Below are positions 54,161-62,588 of a stretch of DNA of 64,000 bases, in pieces. This DNA is from Streptomyces termitum (GTDB taxonomy: Bacteria; Actinomycetota; Actinomycetes; Streptomycetales; Streptomycetaceae), in contig NZ_BMUL01000002.1 of the NCBI RefSeq assembly GCF_014650175.1, positions 501,150-565,149 on the forward strand. The letters are read 5' to 3'. A model generated the notes under the pieces. The model was not told the origin of the DNA. It worked only from the letters and a program-made list of their open reading frames with translations, and did not search any database. The stretch's first letter is position 1; the number at the start of each line of letters is the position of its first letter. A program made the translations under genes and the position numbers.

Positions 54161-54174
54161 ATGTGATCTCACAT
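54161..54174. promoter_or_regulatory. ATGTGA-N2-TCACAT inverted repeat near the cys promoter -35
   Basis: A 14-bp inverted repeat 37-50 bp upstream of the leader ATG, overlapping the 3' end of btuD. Its place near the expected -35 suggests an activator or repressor site for the cysteine operon. Confidence 0.45.
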
Positions 54175-54969
54175 GGTGGATGTTTTCTGACCGGGTACCG
54201 GACTCGGCAGGTAGAGGACGGTCGGGACGCCCGTCCGGGGATGCGGTGCGACCTCGGCGTCCACCCCGTAGACGGCCGAGATCAGGGCCGGGGTGAGGAC
54301 CTCGGCGGGGGTGCCGCCGGTGACGACCCGGCCAGCCTCCAGGACGTAGATCCGGTCGCAGAAGGCGGCGGCGAGGTTGAGGTCGTGGAGGGCCAGGAGG
54401 CTGGTGGTGCCCAGGGTGCGGACCAGGGCGAGGACGTCGAGCTGGTGGCGGATGTCCAGGTGGTTGGTGGGCTCGTCGAGGACGAGGAGCTCGGGGCCCT
54501 GGACGAGGGCGCGGGCGACCAGGGCGCGGCGGCGCTCGCCGCCGGAGAGGGTGGGGCAGAGCCGGTCGGCGAGACCGCCGAGGCCGACCCGGTCGAGGGC
54601 CGCGTCGGCGCGGGCCAGGTCCTCGGCGGTGTCGCCCTCCCAGAAGCGCTTGTGCGGGGAGCGGCCGAGGGCGACCAGTTCGCGGACGGTGAGGTCCGGG
54701 TCGGGGTCGGGGTCCTGCGGGACGGTGGCGACCCGGCGGGCCCGGTCCCGGGGGGCCAGCCGGGCCAGGTCGGTGCCGTCGAGGAGGATCCGGCCGGAGG
54801 TGGCGGGCAGGGTGCCGTAGACGCAGCGCAGGAGGGTGGTCTTGCCGCTGCCGTTGGGGCCGATGAGGCCGACGGTCTCGCCGGGGCGGGCGGTGAGGTG
54901 GGCGCCGCGGAGCCGGTCGGCGTGGCCGAGGCCCTCGATGCTCAGGCCGGTGGCGCTCGGGCCGGTCAC
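54169..54969 (-). CDS. btuD: Cobalamin ABC transporter ATP-binding protein
   Basis: A 266-residue ATPase of the FecE/BtuD family. Walker A GLIGPNGSGKTTLL, Q-loop VPQDPDPDPDLTVRELVALGRSPH, signature LSGGERRRALVARALVQ, Walker B LLVLDEPTNHLD and switch LLALHDLNLAA are intact. Iron-siderophore and cobalamin ATPases look alike; the cobalamin riboswitch upstream of the operon decides the substrate. Start GTG at 54969 overlaps the permease stop (GTGA). Confidence 0.88.
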   Translation of the reverse strand: MTGPSATGLSIEGLGHADRLRGAHLTARPGETVGLIGPNGSGKTTLLRCVYGTLPATSGRILLDGTDLARLAPRDRARRVATVPQDPDPDPDLTVRELVALGRSPHKRFWEGDTAEDLARADAALDRVGLGGLADRLCPTLSGGERRRALVARALVQGPELLVLDEPTNHLDIRHQLDVLALVRTLGTTSLLALHDLNLAAAFCDRIYVLEAGRVVTGGTPAEVLTPALISAVYGVDAEVAPHPRTGVPTVLYLPSPVPGQKTSTM

Positions 54970-56189
54970 AGGGCGGCTCCTTCGGGGCGGCGGCGCATCA
55001 GCCAGAGGAAGAGGGGGCCGCCGGTGAGGGCGGTGAGGACGCCGACGGGGATGTCCTGCGGGGCGGCGAGGGTACGGGCCCCGAGGTCGGCGGCGACCAG
55101 GGCGACGGCCCCGCCGAGGGCGGCGACGGGCAGCAGCCGCCGGTGCGGGGCGCCGACGGCGAGCCGGGCGGCGTGCGGGGCCATCAGGCCGACGAAGCCG
55201 ACGGCGCCGCTGGCGGCGACCATCACGGCGGTGACGAGGGAGGCGAGGACGAAGACGGCGGCGCGGAAGCGGCCGGTGTCCAGGCCGAGGGCGGTGGCGC
55301 CCTCGTCGCCGGTGAGCAGGAGGTCGAGGGGGCGGGCGAGGGCGAGCAGGACGCCGGTGCCGAGGAGGAGGACGGCGGCGGGCAGCGCGAGGGTGTCCCA
55401 GCGGGCCGAGCCGAGCCCGCCGAGGGACCAGTACAGGGCCTCCTGGAAGTGCTCGGGGCGGCCGGCGGTGACGAGGAGGAGGGTGGTGAGGGCGGACAGG
55501 ATGTACGAGACGGCGACCCCGGCGAGGACGAGCCGGGGGCCGGTCATGGCGCCGCCGCGCCGGGCAAGCCCGTAGACGAGGGCGAGGGCGAGGAGGGAGC
55601 CGGCCAAGGCCCCGGCGGGCAGCGCGAGGGTGGTGGTGAGGCCGCCGCCGACGCCCAGGACGAGGACCAGGACGGCGCCGGTGGAGGCGCCGGAGGAGAT
55701 GCCGAGGAGGAACGGGTCGGCGAGCCGGTTGCGCACCAGGGCCTGGAGGACGGCGCCGACGACGGCGAGCCCGGCGCCGACGACCGCGCCGAGCAGGACC
55801 CGGGGCAGCCGGACGTCGAGGACGATCGTGCGGTACGGGGAGGGCGCGGCCCGCCCGGTGAGGGCGGCGAGCACGTCGCCGGGCGGCACCCGGACGGAGC
55901 CGAGGGCGAGCGACCCGACGACGGCGGCGCCCAGCGCGACCAGCAGCCCGCCGACGACGAGCACGTACCGCAGGCGCCCGGCGACGGCCCGGCGGCGGGC
56001 CGGCCCGGCGGCGGCCGGCTCCCGGACCGGGGCGGATTCCTGGGCCGGGGCCGGTTCCCGGGCGGGGGCGGGTTCGTGTGCGGGGGGCGGCGCCGAGGCC
56101 GGTCCCCGGGCCGGGGCGGATTCCCGGGCGGAGGCCGGTTCGTGCGTCGGGGGCGGTCCCGAGGCCGGGCCCTGGGTCGGGGCCGTCAT
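54966..56189 (-). CDS. btuC: Cobalamin ABC transporter permease
   Basis: A 407-residue FecCD-type permease with about ten helices from residue 75 on. Family segments are LRLPRVLLGAVVGAGLAVVGAVLQALVRNRLADPFLLGISSGAS and GAVGFVGLMAPHAARLAVG. The first 70 residues are an unusual Pro/Ala/Glu repeat (units like EPAPAREPAPAQESAP), encoded by imperfect tandem DNA repeats, and are probably disordered. The gene overlaps btuF by 4 bp and btuD by 4 bp. Confidence 0.88.
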   Translation of the reverse strand: MTAPTQGPASGPPPTHEPASARESAPARGPASAPPPAHEPAPAREPAPAQESAPVREPAAAGPARRRAVAGRLRYVLVVGGLLVALGAAVVGSLALGSVRVPPGDVLAALTGRAAPSPYRTIVLDVRLPRVLLGAVVGAGLAVVGAVLQALVRNRLADPFLLGISSGASTGAVLVLVLGVGGGLTTTLALPAGALAGSLLALALVYGLARRGGAMTGPRLVLAGVAVSYILSALTTLLLVTAGRPEHFQEALYWSLGGLGSARWDTLALPAAVLLLGTGVLLALARPLDLLLTGDEGATALGLDTGRFRAAVFVLASLVTAVMVAASGAVGFVGLMAPHAARLAVGAPHRRLLPVAALGGAVALVAADLGARTLAAPQDIPVGVLTALTGGPLFLWLMRRRPEGAAL

Positions 56190-57160
56190 CGGGCGGGGGC
56201 CGGGTGGAGCTGGGCGGCCAGCTTGTCGACGGCGGCGGGGACGCGGACGCCGAGGACGGTGTCGGAGAGCGGGAGGACGGCGAAGCGGCGGTTCTTGATC
56301 GCGGGGACGTCGCGGAGCGCGGGGTCGTCGAGGAGGCGGCGCTTCTTCTGCTCGACGGTGGTGGAGCCGTAGTCGTAGATGAGGACGACCTCGGGCCGGC
56401 GGGCGACGACCTGCTCCCAGGAGGCGTCGCCGAAGGGCTTGTCGAGGTCGGCGAAGACGTTGCGGCCGCCCGCGCGGGCGATGAGGTCGTTGCCGATGCC
56501 CTTGCCGCCGGCGGTGAAGGCGGTCTTGTCGCCGCTGTCGTAGACGAAGACGGAGACGGGGGCGGTGCCCTTGAGCCGCCGCTCGGTGGCGGCGAGGCGG
56601 GCGCGGGCGTCGGCGGTCCAGGCCGCGGCCCGGTCGGGGACGCCGAAGGTGCGGCCGACCTCGGTGACCTCGCGGTAGAGGTCGTCGGCGGTGACGGGGC
56701 CGTCGGCGCAGTACTCGGTGTCGAGGCGGGTGCGGACGCCGGAGCGTTCGAGTCCGGCCCGGTCGCGGCCCGCGGTGGCGTCGAAGGCGGAGGTGTAGCC
56801 GCCGTAGACGAAGTCGGGGTCCGCGGCGAGCAGCGCCTCCTTGGAGGGGTACTCCTTCGCGAGGACGGGGACGGAGTCGTACGCCTCGCGGTAGGCGGGC
56901 AGCACGGCGTCGTCGAGGTAGGCGGTGCCGGCCAGGGACTTCTCCAGGCCGAGGGCGAGCGCGATCTCGGTGACGTGCTGGTTCATCGTCACGGCGCGCT
57001 TCGGCGGGGCCGTGAAGGTGGTGGTGACGCCGCAGTTGGTGACGGTGTACGGGAAGCCGGGGGCCGGCTTCGCGGTGTCCGGGGCGCTCGCGGGGGCGGC
57101 GCAGGCGGCGAGCAGCGGGAGCAGGGCGGCGGCGAGCGGCAGCCGGTGGCGCCAGGTCAT
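56186..57160 (-). CDS. btuF: Cobalamin ABC transporter substrate-binding lipoprotein
   Basis: A 324-residue binding protein with a lipoprotein signal (LPLAAALLPLLAAC). It continues with a BtuF/FepB-type fold: PKRAVTMNQHVTEIALALGLEKSLAGTAYLDD, a long backbone helix region, and GNDLIARAGGRNVFADLDKPFGDASWEQVVARRPEVVLIYDYG. GGAGG lies about 10 nt before the ATG at 57160. It is the first gene of the operon, directly below the riboswitch. Confidence 0.87.
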   Translation of the reverse strand: MTWRHRLPLAAALLPLLAACAAPASAPDTAKPAPGFPYTVTNCGVTTTFTAPPKRAVTMNQHVTEIALALGLEKSLAGTAYLDDAVLPAYREAYDSVPVLAKEYPSKEALLAADPDFVYGGYTSAFDATAGRDRAGLERSGVRTRLDTEYCADGPVTADDLYREVTEVGRTFGVPDRAAAWTADARARLAATERRLKGTAPVSVFVYDSGDKTAFTAGGKGIGNDLIARAGGRNVFADLDKPFGDASWEQVVARRPEVVLIYDYGSTTVEQKKRRLLDDPALRDVPAIKNRRFAVLPLSDTVLGVRVPAAVDKLAAQLHPAPAR

Positions 57161-57208
57161 GGCGGGGCCTCCTCCGGGGATTTCCACGTCCCCGATCGGT
57201 GGTGAGAA

Positions 57209-57323
57209 GGCGGCAGGTCAGTTCCTGGCTGACGGCCCCCTGGGGGGCCGGTCACAGTGGCGGGACCGCGCCGGGTTCGCACCGGCTTCCTGGGTCCTGC
57301 CGCCCTGGGCGGTCGCGGTCAGC
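57209..57323 (-). promoter_or_regulatory. Cobalamin riboswitch
   Basis: On the minus strand the stretch shows the cobalamin aptamer landmarks in order: GGCGGCAGGA, AAGCCGGTGCGAACCCGGC, GCCACTGTGA, and the B12 box GTCAGCCAGGAACTGACCTG followed by CCGCC. It occupies the whole gap between mec and btuF and ends about 48 nt before the btuF ATG. Binding of cobalamin should turn the transporter operon off. Confidence 0.93.
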
Positions 57324-57749
57324 CTACGCGTACGCCTCGACGACCTTCACGTCCTCCTCGGTGACGACGCCCTCGACGATCGTGTAGGAGCGGAACTGGA
57401 AGGGTCCCGCGGCGTCGGTGTCGGCGGTGGAGACGAGGACGTAGTGCGCGCCGGGCTCGTTGGCGTAGGTGATGTCGGTGCGGGAGGGGTACGCCTCGGT
57501 CGCCGTGTGCGAGTGGTAGATGATCACGGGTTCCTCGTCCCGGTCGTCCATCTCGCGGTAGAGCTTGAGGAGGTCGGCGGAGTCGAACTCGTAGAAGGTG
57601 GGCGAGCGGGCGGCGTTGAGCATGGGGACGAACCGCTCGGGGCGGCCCGAGCCGACCGGGCCCGCGACGACGCCGCAGGCCTCGTCGGGGTGGTCCGCAC
57701 GGGCGTGTTCCACGATCCGGTCGTACAGGTCCCGGGTGATGGTCAGCAT
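57324..57749 (-). CDS. mec: Mec-type JAMM metallopeptidase (CysO-cysteine peptidase)
   Basis: A 141-residue M67/JAB1-type metallopeptidase. Catalytic Glu is in HPDEACGVVAGP, and the zinc motif HxH-x7-S-x2-D is in IYHSHTATEAYPSRTDITYA. In mycobacteria Mec releases cysteine from the CysO-cysteine adduct. Here it also probably trims the MV dipeptide from CysO. It is separated from cysO-cysM by the cobalamin transporter genes. ATG at 57749. Confidence 0.9.
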   Translation of the reverse strand: MLTITRDLYDRIVEHARADHPDEACGVVAGPVGSGRPERFVPMLNAARSPTFYEFDSADLLKLYREMDDRDEEPVIIYHSHTATEAYPSRTDITYANEPGAHYVLVSTADTDAAGPFQFRSYTIVEGVVTEEDVKVVEAYA

Positions 57750-57825
57750 GCCGACAGGATATGCGGACGGGCGCCCCCGTACCGGATCGTGGTACGGAGG
57801 CGCCCGGATACTGGGACGCTCCTGG

Positions 57826-59253
57826 TCAGCGGTGCTTGGCGAAGGCGGCGCCCTCGGGGTCGCGGGCCTTGAGGACCAGGTAGGAGACGCCGAGGAGCAG
57901 GGCCCAGACGGGGGCGCAGTAGAGCGAGACCCTGGCCCCCTCGTCGAGGCCCATCATGACGATGACCATGCCGATGAAGCAGAGCGCGAACCAGCTGGTC
58001 CAGGGGGCGCCGGGGGTGCGGAAGGAGGACGGGGGCAGGATGCCGCGGTCGCACTTGGCGCGGTAGCGGATCTGGCAGACCAGGATCATGATCCAGGCCC
58101 ACATGCCGGAGATGGTGGCGAAGGAGACGACGTACTCGAACGCCTTGCCGGGGGCGACGTAGTTGACCCAGACGCCGACCAGCATGAGGGCGGCGGAGAA
58201 GGTCAGGCCGACGAGCGGGGTGCCGCCGCGGGTGAGCCGGGTGAAGACCCTGGGCCCCTGGCCGTTGAGGGCGAGGTCGCGCAGCATCCGGCCGGTGGAG
58301 TACATGCCGGAGTTGCAGGAGGAGAGGGCGGCGGTGAGGACGACGAAGTTGACGATGGCGGCGCCCGCCTGGAGGCCCATCTTCTCGAAGGCGGCGACGA
58401 AGGGGGAGACGCCGGGCTGGAACTCGGTCCACGGGACGACCGACAGGATCATGACGAGGGCGCCGACGTAGAAGACGGCGATGCGCCACGGCACGGTGTT
58501 GATGGCCTTGGGCAGGACGGTCTTCGGGTCCTTGGACTCGCCCGCGGTGACGCCGACGAGTTCGACGGCGAGGAAGGCGAACATGACGATCTGGAGTGTC
58601 ATGAGGGTGGAGCCGACGCCGTTGGGGAAGAAGCCGCCCTGGTTCCACAGGTGGGCGACGGTCGCGGTGTCGCCGGCGTCGGAGAAGCCGACGGTGAGGA
58701 CTCCGGCGCAGATCAGGATCATGCCGACGATGGCGGTGACCTTGACCATGGAGAACCAGAACTCCAGCTCGCCGAAGAGCTTCACGGAGATGAGGTTGGC
58801 GCCGTAGAGGACGAAGGTGAAGACGAGGGCGGAGACCCACTGCGGGATGTTCCACCAGTACGTCATGTAGGTGGCGGCGGCGGTGACTTCGGTGATGCCG
58901 GTGACGACCCAGAACAGCCAGTAGGTCCAGCCGGTGACGAAGCCTGCGAAGGGGCCGACGAACTCGCGGGCGTACTCGGCGAAGGAGCCGGACACCGGGC
59001 GGTACATGAGCAGCTCGCCGAGGGCGCGCATGATGAAGAAGATGACGAGGCCGGCGATCGCGTAGGCGAGGACGAGACTGGGTCCGGCCTGGTGGATGGC
59101 CTTGCCGGCGCCGAGGAAGAGGCCGGTGCCGATGGCTCCGCCGATGGCGATCATCTGGATCTGCCGGGAGCCGAGGCCGCGCTGGTAGCCCTCGCCGCCG
59201 TCTCCGGTCCCGTCGGCCGGCTGGTGGTCCTTGTCGACCTGTGTCGAGGTCAT
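57826..59253 (-). CDS. Amino acid permease (APC superfamily, AnsP/CycA-like)
   Basis: A 475-residue transporter with 12 predicted helices. The substrate-binding signature IQMIAIGGAIGTGLFLGAGKAIHQAGPSLVLAYAIAGL and MRALGELLMYRPVSGSFAEYAREFVGPFAGFVTGWTYWLFWV are typical of AAT-family permeases for asparagine, D-serine/alanine/glycine or aromatic amino acids. The exact substrate cannot be read. Start at 59253. About 300 bp of AT-richer DNA upstream contains the likely promoter and a palindrome. Confidence 0.9.
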   Translation of the reverse strand: MTSTQVDKDHQPADGTGDGGEGYQRGLGSRQIQMIAIGGAIGTGLFLGAGKAIHQAGPSLVLAYAIAGLVIFFIMRALGELLMYRPVSGSFAEYAREFVGPFAGFVTGWTYWLFWVVTGITEVTAAATYMTYWWNIPQWVSALVFTFVLYGANLISVKLFGELEFWFSMVKVTAIVGMILICAGVLTVGFSDAGDTATVAHLWNQGGFFPNGVGSTLMTLQIVMFAFLAVELVGVTAGESKDPKTVLPKAINTVPWRIAVFYVGALVMILSVVPWTEFQPGVSPFVAAFEKMGLQAGAAIVNFVVLTAALSSCNSGMYSTGRMLRDLALNGQGPRVFTRLTRGGTPLVGLTFSAALMLVGVWVNYVAPGKAFEYVVSFATISGMWAWIMILVCQIRYRAKCDRGILPPSSFRTPGAPWTSWFALCFIGMVIVMMGLDEGARVSLYCAPVWALLLGVSYLVLKARDPEGAAFAKHR

Positions 59254-59463
59254 GGTGGTGCGCCTTTCTCCATGATCCCCCCGGATGCGGATGGAGTGCC
59301 GCCGGCGGTCGGCCGGGCGTGGCGCCCTCGGGAACAGGGGTGGCGCCCCCGAGCGGTCGTGAAGATTTATCACGGGGTGGCCCATGATCAGGGGGAATCG
59401 GCGTGAGCTGAGTCACAGGAAAATAGGCATGAAAAGGATCCAAGACGACAGAACACGACGCTT

Positions 59464-59483
59464 GGATAACGTATTCGTTATGC
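59464..59483. promoter_or_regulatory. ATAACG-tatt-CGTTAT palindrome upstream of the permease gene
   Basis: A perfect 6-bp-arm inverted repeat in a notably AT-rich patch (59400-59490), about 215 bp before the permease ATG. It may be an operator; no other gene is seen in 59254-59549. Confidence 0.4.
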
Positions 59484-59549
59484 GGATTTGAGCGTCCGCT
59501 GAGCGAACGGCGGGGTGGGGCGGCACCCCGCCCCGCCGGCCCGTACGCC

Positions 59550-60131
59550 TCAGGGCAGCAGGGTCTCCACGAGCGACTCCTGGAGCGCGCCCAGCCACAG
59601 GTAGGCCATCACCATGGGCTTGCGGGGGTCGGAGTCCGGCAGCCGGTAGAGCCGCTCGCTCTCCTCGTCCTCGGTGATCTCCAGCCGGGTGGCGATGGTC
59701 AGCCGCAGGTCGTTGAGGGTGCCCAGCCAGGCCCGGGACTCGTCCGGGGTCAGCTTCAGGAGCGCCGTCTCCTCGGGGTCGCCGGCCGCGAGCCCGTCCA
59801 GGGCGCGGACCACGGTGAGGGCGTCCTCGCGCTTGCGGGCGCGCAGGTCGTTCTCGGTGAAGCGGCGGAAGTCGGCCGCGGCGGAGCGCAGTTCCTCGGT
59901 GTCGTCCCCGTACGCGTCGGGGAAGAGGCGGCGCAGGGCCGGGTCGGAGGGCGGCTCGCTGGGGCCCTCGGCGAAGAGGGCGGCGAGCGGGTCGGCGTCC
60001 GGGTCCGGCTCGTCGCCGGGGCCGATCAGCTCCAGGAGCTGGACGGAGAGGGAGCGCAGGATGGAGACCTCGACGCCGTCGAGGTCCACGGCGGCGCCGC
60101 CGCCGGGGACCGGTTCGAAGTGGCCGGACAT
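59550..60131 (-). CDS. DUF2017 family protein
   Basis: A 193-residue cytoplasmic protein, almost all helical and acidic, that nearly always follows clpS in actinobacteria. Conserved segments are VDLDGVEVSILRSLSVQLLELIG, DPALRRLFPDAYGDD...EFRRFTENDLRARKREDA-like, and DSDPRKPMVMAYLWLGALQESLVETLL. Its ATG overlaps the clpS stop (TGATG), so translation is coupled. The function is unknown but the coupling suggests a link to ClpS-dependent proteolysis. Confidence 0.87.
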   Translation of the reverse strand: MSGHFEPVPGGGAAVDLDGVEVSILRSLSVQLLELIGPGDEPDPDADPLAALFAEGPSEPPSDPALRRLFPDAYGDDTEELRSAAADFRRFTENDLRARKREDALTVVRALDGLAAGDPEETALLKLTPDESRAWLGTLNDLRLTIATRLEITEDEESERLYRLPDSDPRKPMVMAYLWLGALQESLVETLLP

Positions 60132-60445
60132 CAGCCGCGGTCCTGGGTGAGGGTGGCCCACAGTCCGTAGCCGTGCATCGCCTGCACGTCCCGTTCCATC
60201 TCCTCGCGGGTGCCGCTGGAGACGACCGCGCGGCCCTTGTTGTGCACGTCGAGCATCAGTTTGTGCGCCTTGTCCTTGGAGTAGCCGAAATACGCCTGGA
60301 AGACGTAGCTGACATAGCTCATCAGGTTCACCGGGTCGTTGTGCACGAGGGTGACCCAGGGGACGTCGGGCTCGACGACCGCGGAGACCTCCTCGGCCGA
60401 CTCGGTCCGTTCGATCTCGATAGGCGCGATGCTCACTTGTCCCAT
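60131..60445 (-). CDS. clpS: ATP-dependent Clp protease adaptor ClpS
   Basis: A 104-residue adaptor that hands N-degron substrates to ClpAP/ClpCP. The ClpS core is visible: [70 protein letters not shown], including the DPxN substrate pocket and the HNKG motif. ATG at 60445 ([15 protein letters not shown]), preceded by the promoter region shared with pncB. Confidence 0.94.
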   Translation of the reverse strand: MGQVSIAPIEIERTESAEEVSAVVEPDVPWVTLVHNDPVNLMSYVSYVFQAYFGYSKDKAHKLMLDVHNKGRAVVSSGTREEMERDVQAMHGYGLWATLTQDRG

Positions 60446-60493
60446 GCTGCCACCCGGGCCCCCCTGTCGCACAAACGGACCACCTTCCGGCAC

Positions 60494-60520
60494 CACTATT
60501 CGTCAGAGTGACGAATAGTG
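60494..60520. promoter_or_regulatory. Perfect 12-bp palindrome before pncB
   Basis: CACTATTCGTCA and TGACGAATAGTG are separated by GAG. The site ends 16 bp before the pncB ATG and starts 48 bp before the clpS ATG, overlapping the likely pncB promoter. It is probably the operator of a NAD-metabolism repressor such as an NrtR-type protein; the identity is inferred. Confidence 0.75.
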
Positions 60521-60536
60521 CGCTAGCATCGTCCCC

Positions 60537-61865
60537 ATGAACGCTGCGGACCTTGGACTCCCGGTGGACGTGCCGTCGACCGCCCTCTTCACCGACCAGT
60601 ACGAGCTGACCATGCTCCAGGCGGCCCTCCGGGCCGGCACCGCCGACCGGCGCTCCGTCTTCGAGGTCTTCACCCGGAGGCTGCCGGAGGGCCGGCGGTA
60701 CGGCGCCCTCGCGGGCGTCGGCCGGGTCCTGGACGCCGTCGAGAACTTCCGCTTCGACCCCGCCGTCCTCGGCTTCCTGCGCGAGCGGGACATCGTCGAC
60801 GGCCCCACCCTGGACTGGCTGGCGGGCTACCGCTTCTCCGGCGACATCTGGGGCTACCCCGAGGGGGAGGTGTACTTCCCCGGCTCCCCCGTCCTGCGCG
60901 TCGAGGGCTCCTTCGCGGAGTGCGTCCTGCTGGAGACGGTGATCCTCTCCATCCTCAACCACGACTCGGCCATCGCCGCCGCCGCCTCCCGCATGTCCGC
61001 CGCCGCCGGCGGACGCGGCCTGATCGAGATGGGTGCCCGCCGCACCCACGAGCTGGCCGCCGTCGCCGCCTCCCGCGCCGCCTACGTCGGCGGCTTCGAC
61101 TCCACCTCCGACCTCGCCGCCGGCTTCCGCTACGGCATCCCGACCGTCGGCACCTCCGCCCACGCCTTCACCCTGCTGCACGACACCGAGCGGGACGCCT
61201 TCCGCGCCCAGATCGACAGCCTCGGCCGCGGCACCACCCTCCTCGTCGACACCTACGACGTCGCCGAGGCGGTCCGCGCCGCCGTCGAGATCGCCGGGCC
61301 CGAGCTCGGCGCCGTCCGCATCGACTCCGGCGACCTGCTCCTCGTCGCCCACCGCGTCCGCGCCCAGCTCGACGAGCTCGGCGCCCGCGACACGAAGATC
61401 GTGGTCACCTCCGACCTCGACGAGTACGCCATCGCCTCGCTGGCCGCCGCGCCGGTCGACGCGTACGGCGTCGGCACCCAGCTCGTCACCGGCAGCGGCC
61501 ACCCCACCTGCTCCATGGTCTACAAGCTGGTCGCCCGCGCCGCCTCCGCCGACCCGAAGGCCCCGCTCGTCCCGGTGGCGAAGAAGTCGCTCGGCGGCAA
61601 GGCGTCCGTCGGCGGCCGCAAGTGGGCGGCCCGCCGCCGCGACGCCCAGGGCGTCGCCGAGGCCGAGGTCGTCGGCACCGGACCGGTGCCCGACGCGCTC
61701 GCCGCCGACCAGCTCCTCGTCGAGCTGGTCAAGGGCGGCGAGGTGGTCGCCCGGGAGCCCCTGGAGGCCGCCCGCGCCCGGCACATCGCGGCCCGCGCCG
61801 CACTGCCCGTCTCGGCGACCCAGCTCTCGCGCGGCGAGCCCGTGCTGCCCACCGAGTACGCCTGA
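60537..61865 (+). CDS. pncB: Nicotinate phosphoribosyltransferase
   Basis: A 442-residue enzyme of NAD salvage that makes nicotinate mononucleotide from nicotinic acid and PRPP. Family segments are FTDQYELTMLQAALRAG, GLIEMGARRTHELAAV, the phosphorylated-His region VGTSAHAFTLLHDTERDAF, VDTYDVAEAVRAAV and GAVRIDSGDLLLVAHRVRAQLDELG. It sits 104 bp upstream of pncA, which supplies nicotinate. A strong palindrome overlies the promoter. Confidence 0.94.
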   Translation: MNAADLGLPVDVPSTALFTDQYELTMLQAALRAGTADRRSVFEVFTRRLPEGRRYGALAGVGRVLDAVENFRFDPAVLGFLRERDIVDGPTLDWLAGYRFSGDIWGYPEGEVYFPGSPVLRVEGSFAECVLLETVILSILNHDSAIAAAASRMSAAAGGRGLIEMGARRTHELAAVAASRAAYVGGFDSTSDLAAGFRYGIPTVGTSAHAFTLLHDTERDAFRAQIDSLGRGTTLLVDTYDVAEAVRAAVEIAGPELGAVRIDSGDLLLVAHRVRAQLDELGARDTKIVVTSDLDEYAIASLAAAPVDAYGVGTQLVTGSGHPTCSMVYKLVARAASADPKAPLVPVAKKSLGGKASVGGRKWAARRRDAQGVAEAEVVGTGPVPDALAADQLLVELVKGGEVVAREPLEAARARHIAARAALPVSATQLSRGEPVLPTEYA

Positions 61866-61969
61866 CCCCGGCGGACCGGGCCCACGGGGGCGCCCCCTCC
61901 CGCGCGGGAGGGGAAGTCCCTAGGCTCGGTCCCACCCCTTCCGCCCCCCGACCCCCGAGGACACCCGCC

Positions 61970-62569
61970 ATGCACCGCGCACTGATCGTCGTGGACGTAC
62001 AGAACGACTTCTGCGAGGGCGGCAGCCTCGCGGTGACCGGGGGCGCCGACGTCGCCGCCGCCATCACCGAGCTGGTCGGCGAGGCCGCCGGCGCCGCCTA
62101 CCGGCACGTCGTCGCCACCCGCGACCACCATGTGGACCCCGGCGCCCACTTCGCCCCCGAGGGCGAGGCGCCCGACTACACCTCCTCCTGGCCCCGGCAC
62201 TGCGTGGCCGGCACCGAGGGCGTCGGCTTCCACCCGAACTTCGCCCCCGCCGTCGCCGGCGGCGCGGTGCAGGCCGTCTTCGACAAGGGCGCGTACGCCG
62301 CCGCGTACAGCGGCTTCGAGGGCCGCGACGAGAACGGCGCGACGCTGGCCGGCTGGCTGCGCGAGCGGGACGTGACGGAGGTGGACGTGGTCGGCATCGC
62401 CACCGACCACTGCGTGCGGGCCACCGCCCTGGACGCGGCCCGCGAGGGCTTCCGCACCCGGGTCCTGCTGGACCTGACGGCGGGCGTGGCCGCCGCGACC
62501 ACCGAGCGGGCCCTCTCGGAGCTCCGCGAGGCCGGCGTGGAGCTCACGGGCACCCCCGTGGTCGCCTGA
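61970..62569 (+). CDS. pncA: Nicotinamidase
   Basis: A 199-residue amidohydrolase converting nicotinamide to nicotinate. The catalytic triad is visible: Asp in IVVDVQNDFCEGGSLAV, Lys in VFDKGAYAAAYSGF, and Cys in GIATDHCVRATALDAAREGF. The metal ligands are in RDHHVDPGAHF. It follows pncB in the same direction and completes the salvage branch. ATG at 61970. Confidence 0.94.
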   Translation: MHRALIVVDVQNDFCEGGSLAVTGGADVAAAITELVGEAAGAAYRHVVATRDHHVDPGAHFAPEGEAPDYTSSWPRHCVAGTEGVGFHPNFAPAVAGGAVQAVFDKGAYAAAYSGFEGRDENGATLAGWLRERDVTEVDVVGIATDHCVRATALDAAREGFRTRVLLDLTAGVAAATTERALSELREAGVELTGTPVVA

Positions 62570-62588
62570 GGCCCCTCCCCCGGGGCGG

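Noticed and set aside
54169..57160. Iron-siderophore transporter
   Set aside because: The protein families fit either iron or cobalamin, but the cobalamin riboswitch in the leader favours B12.
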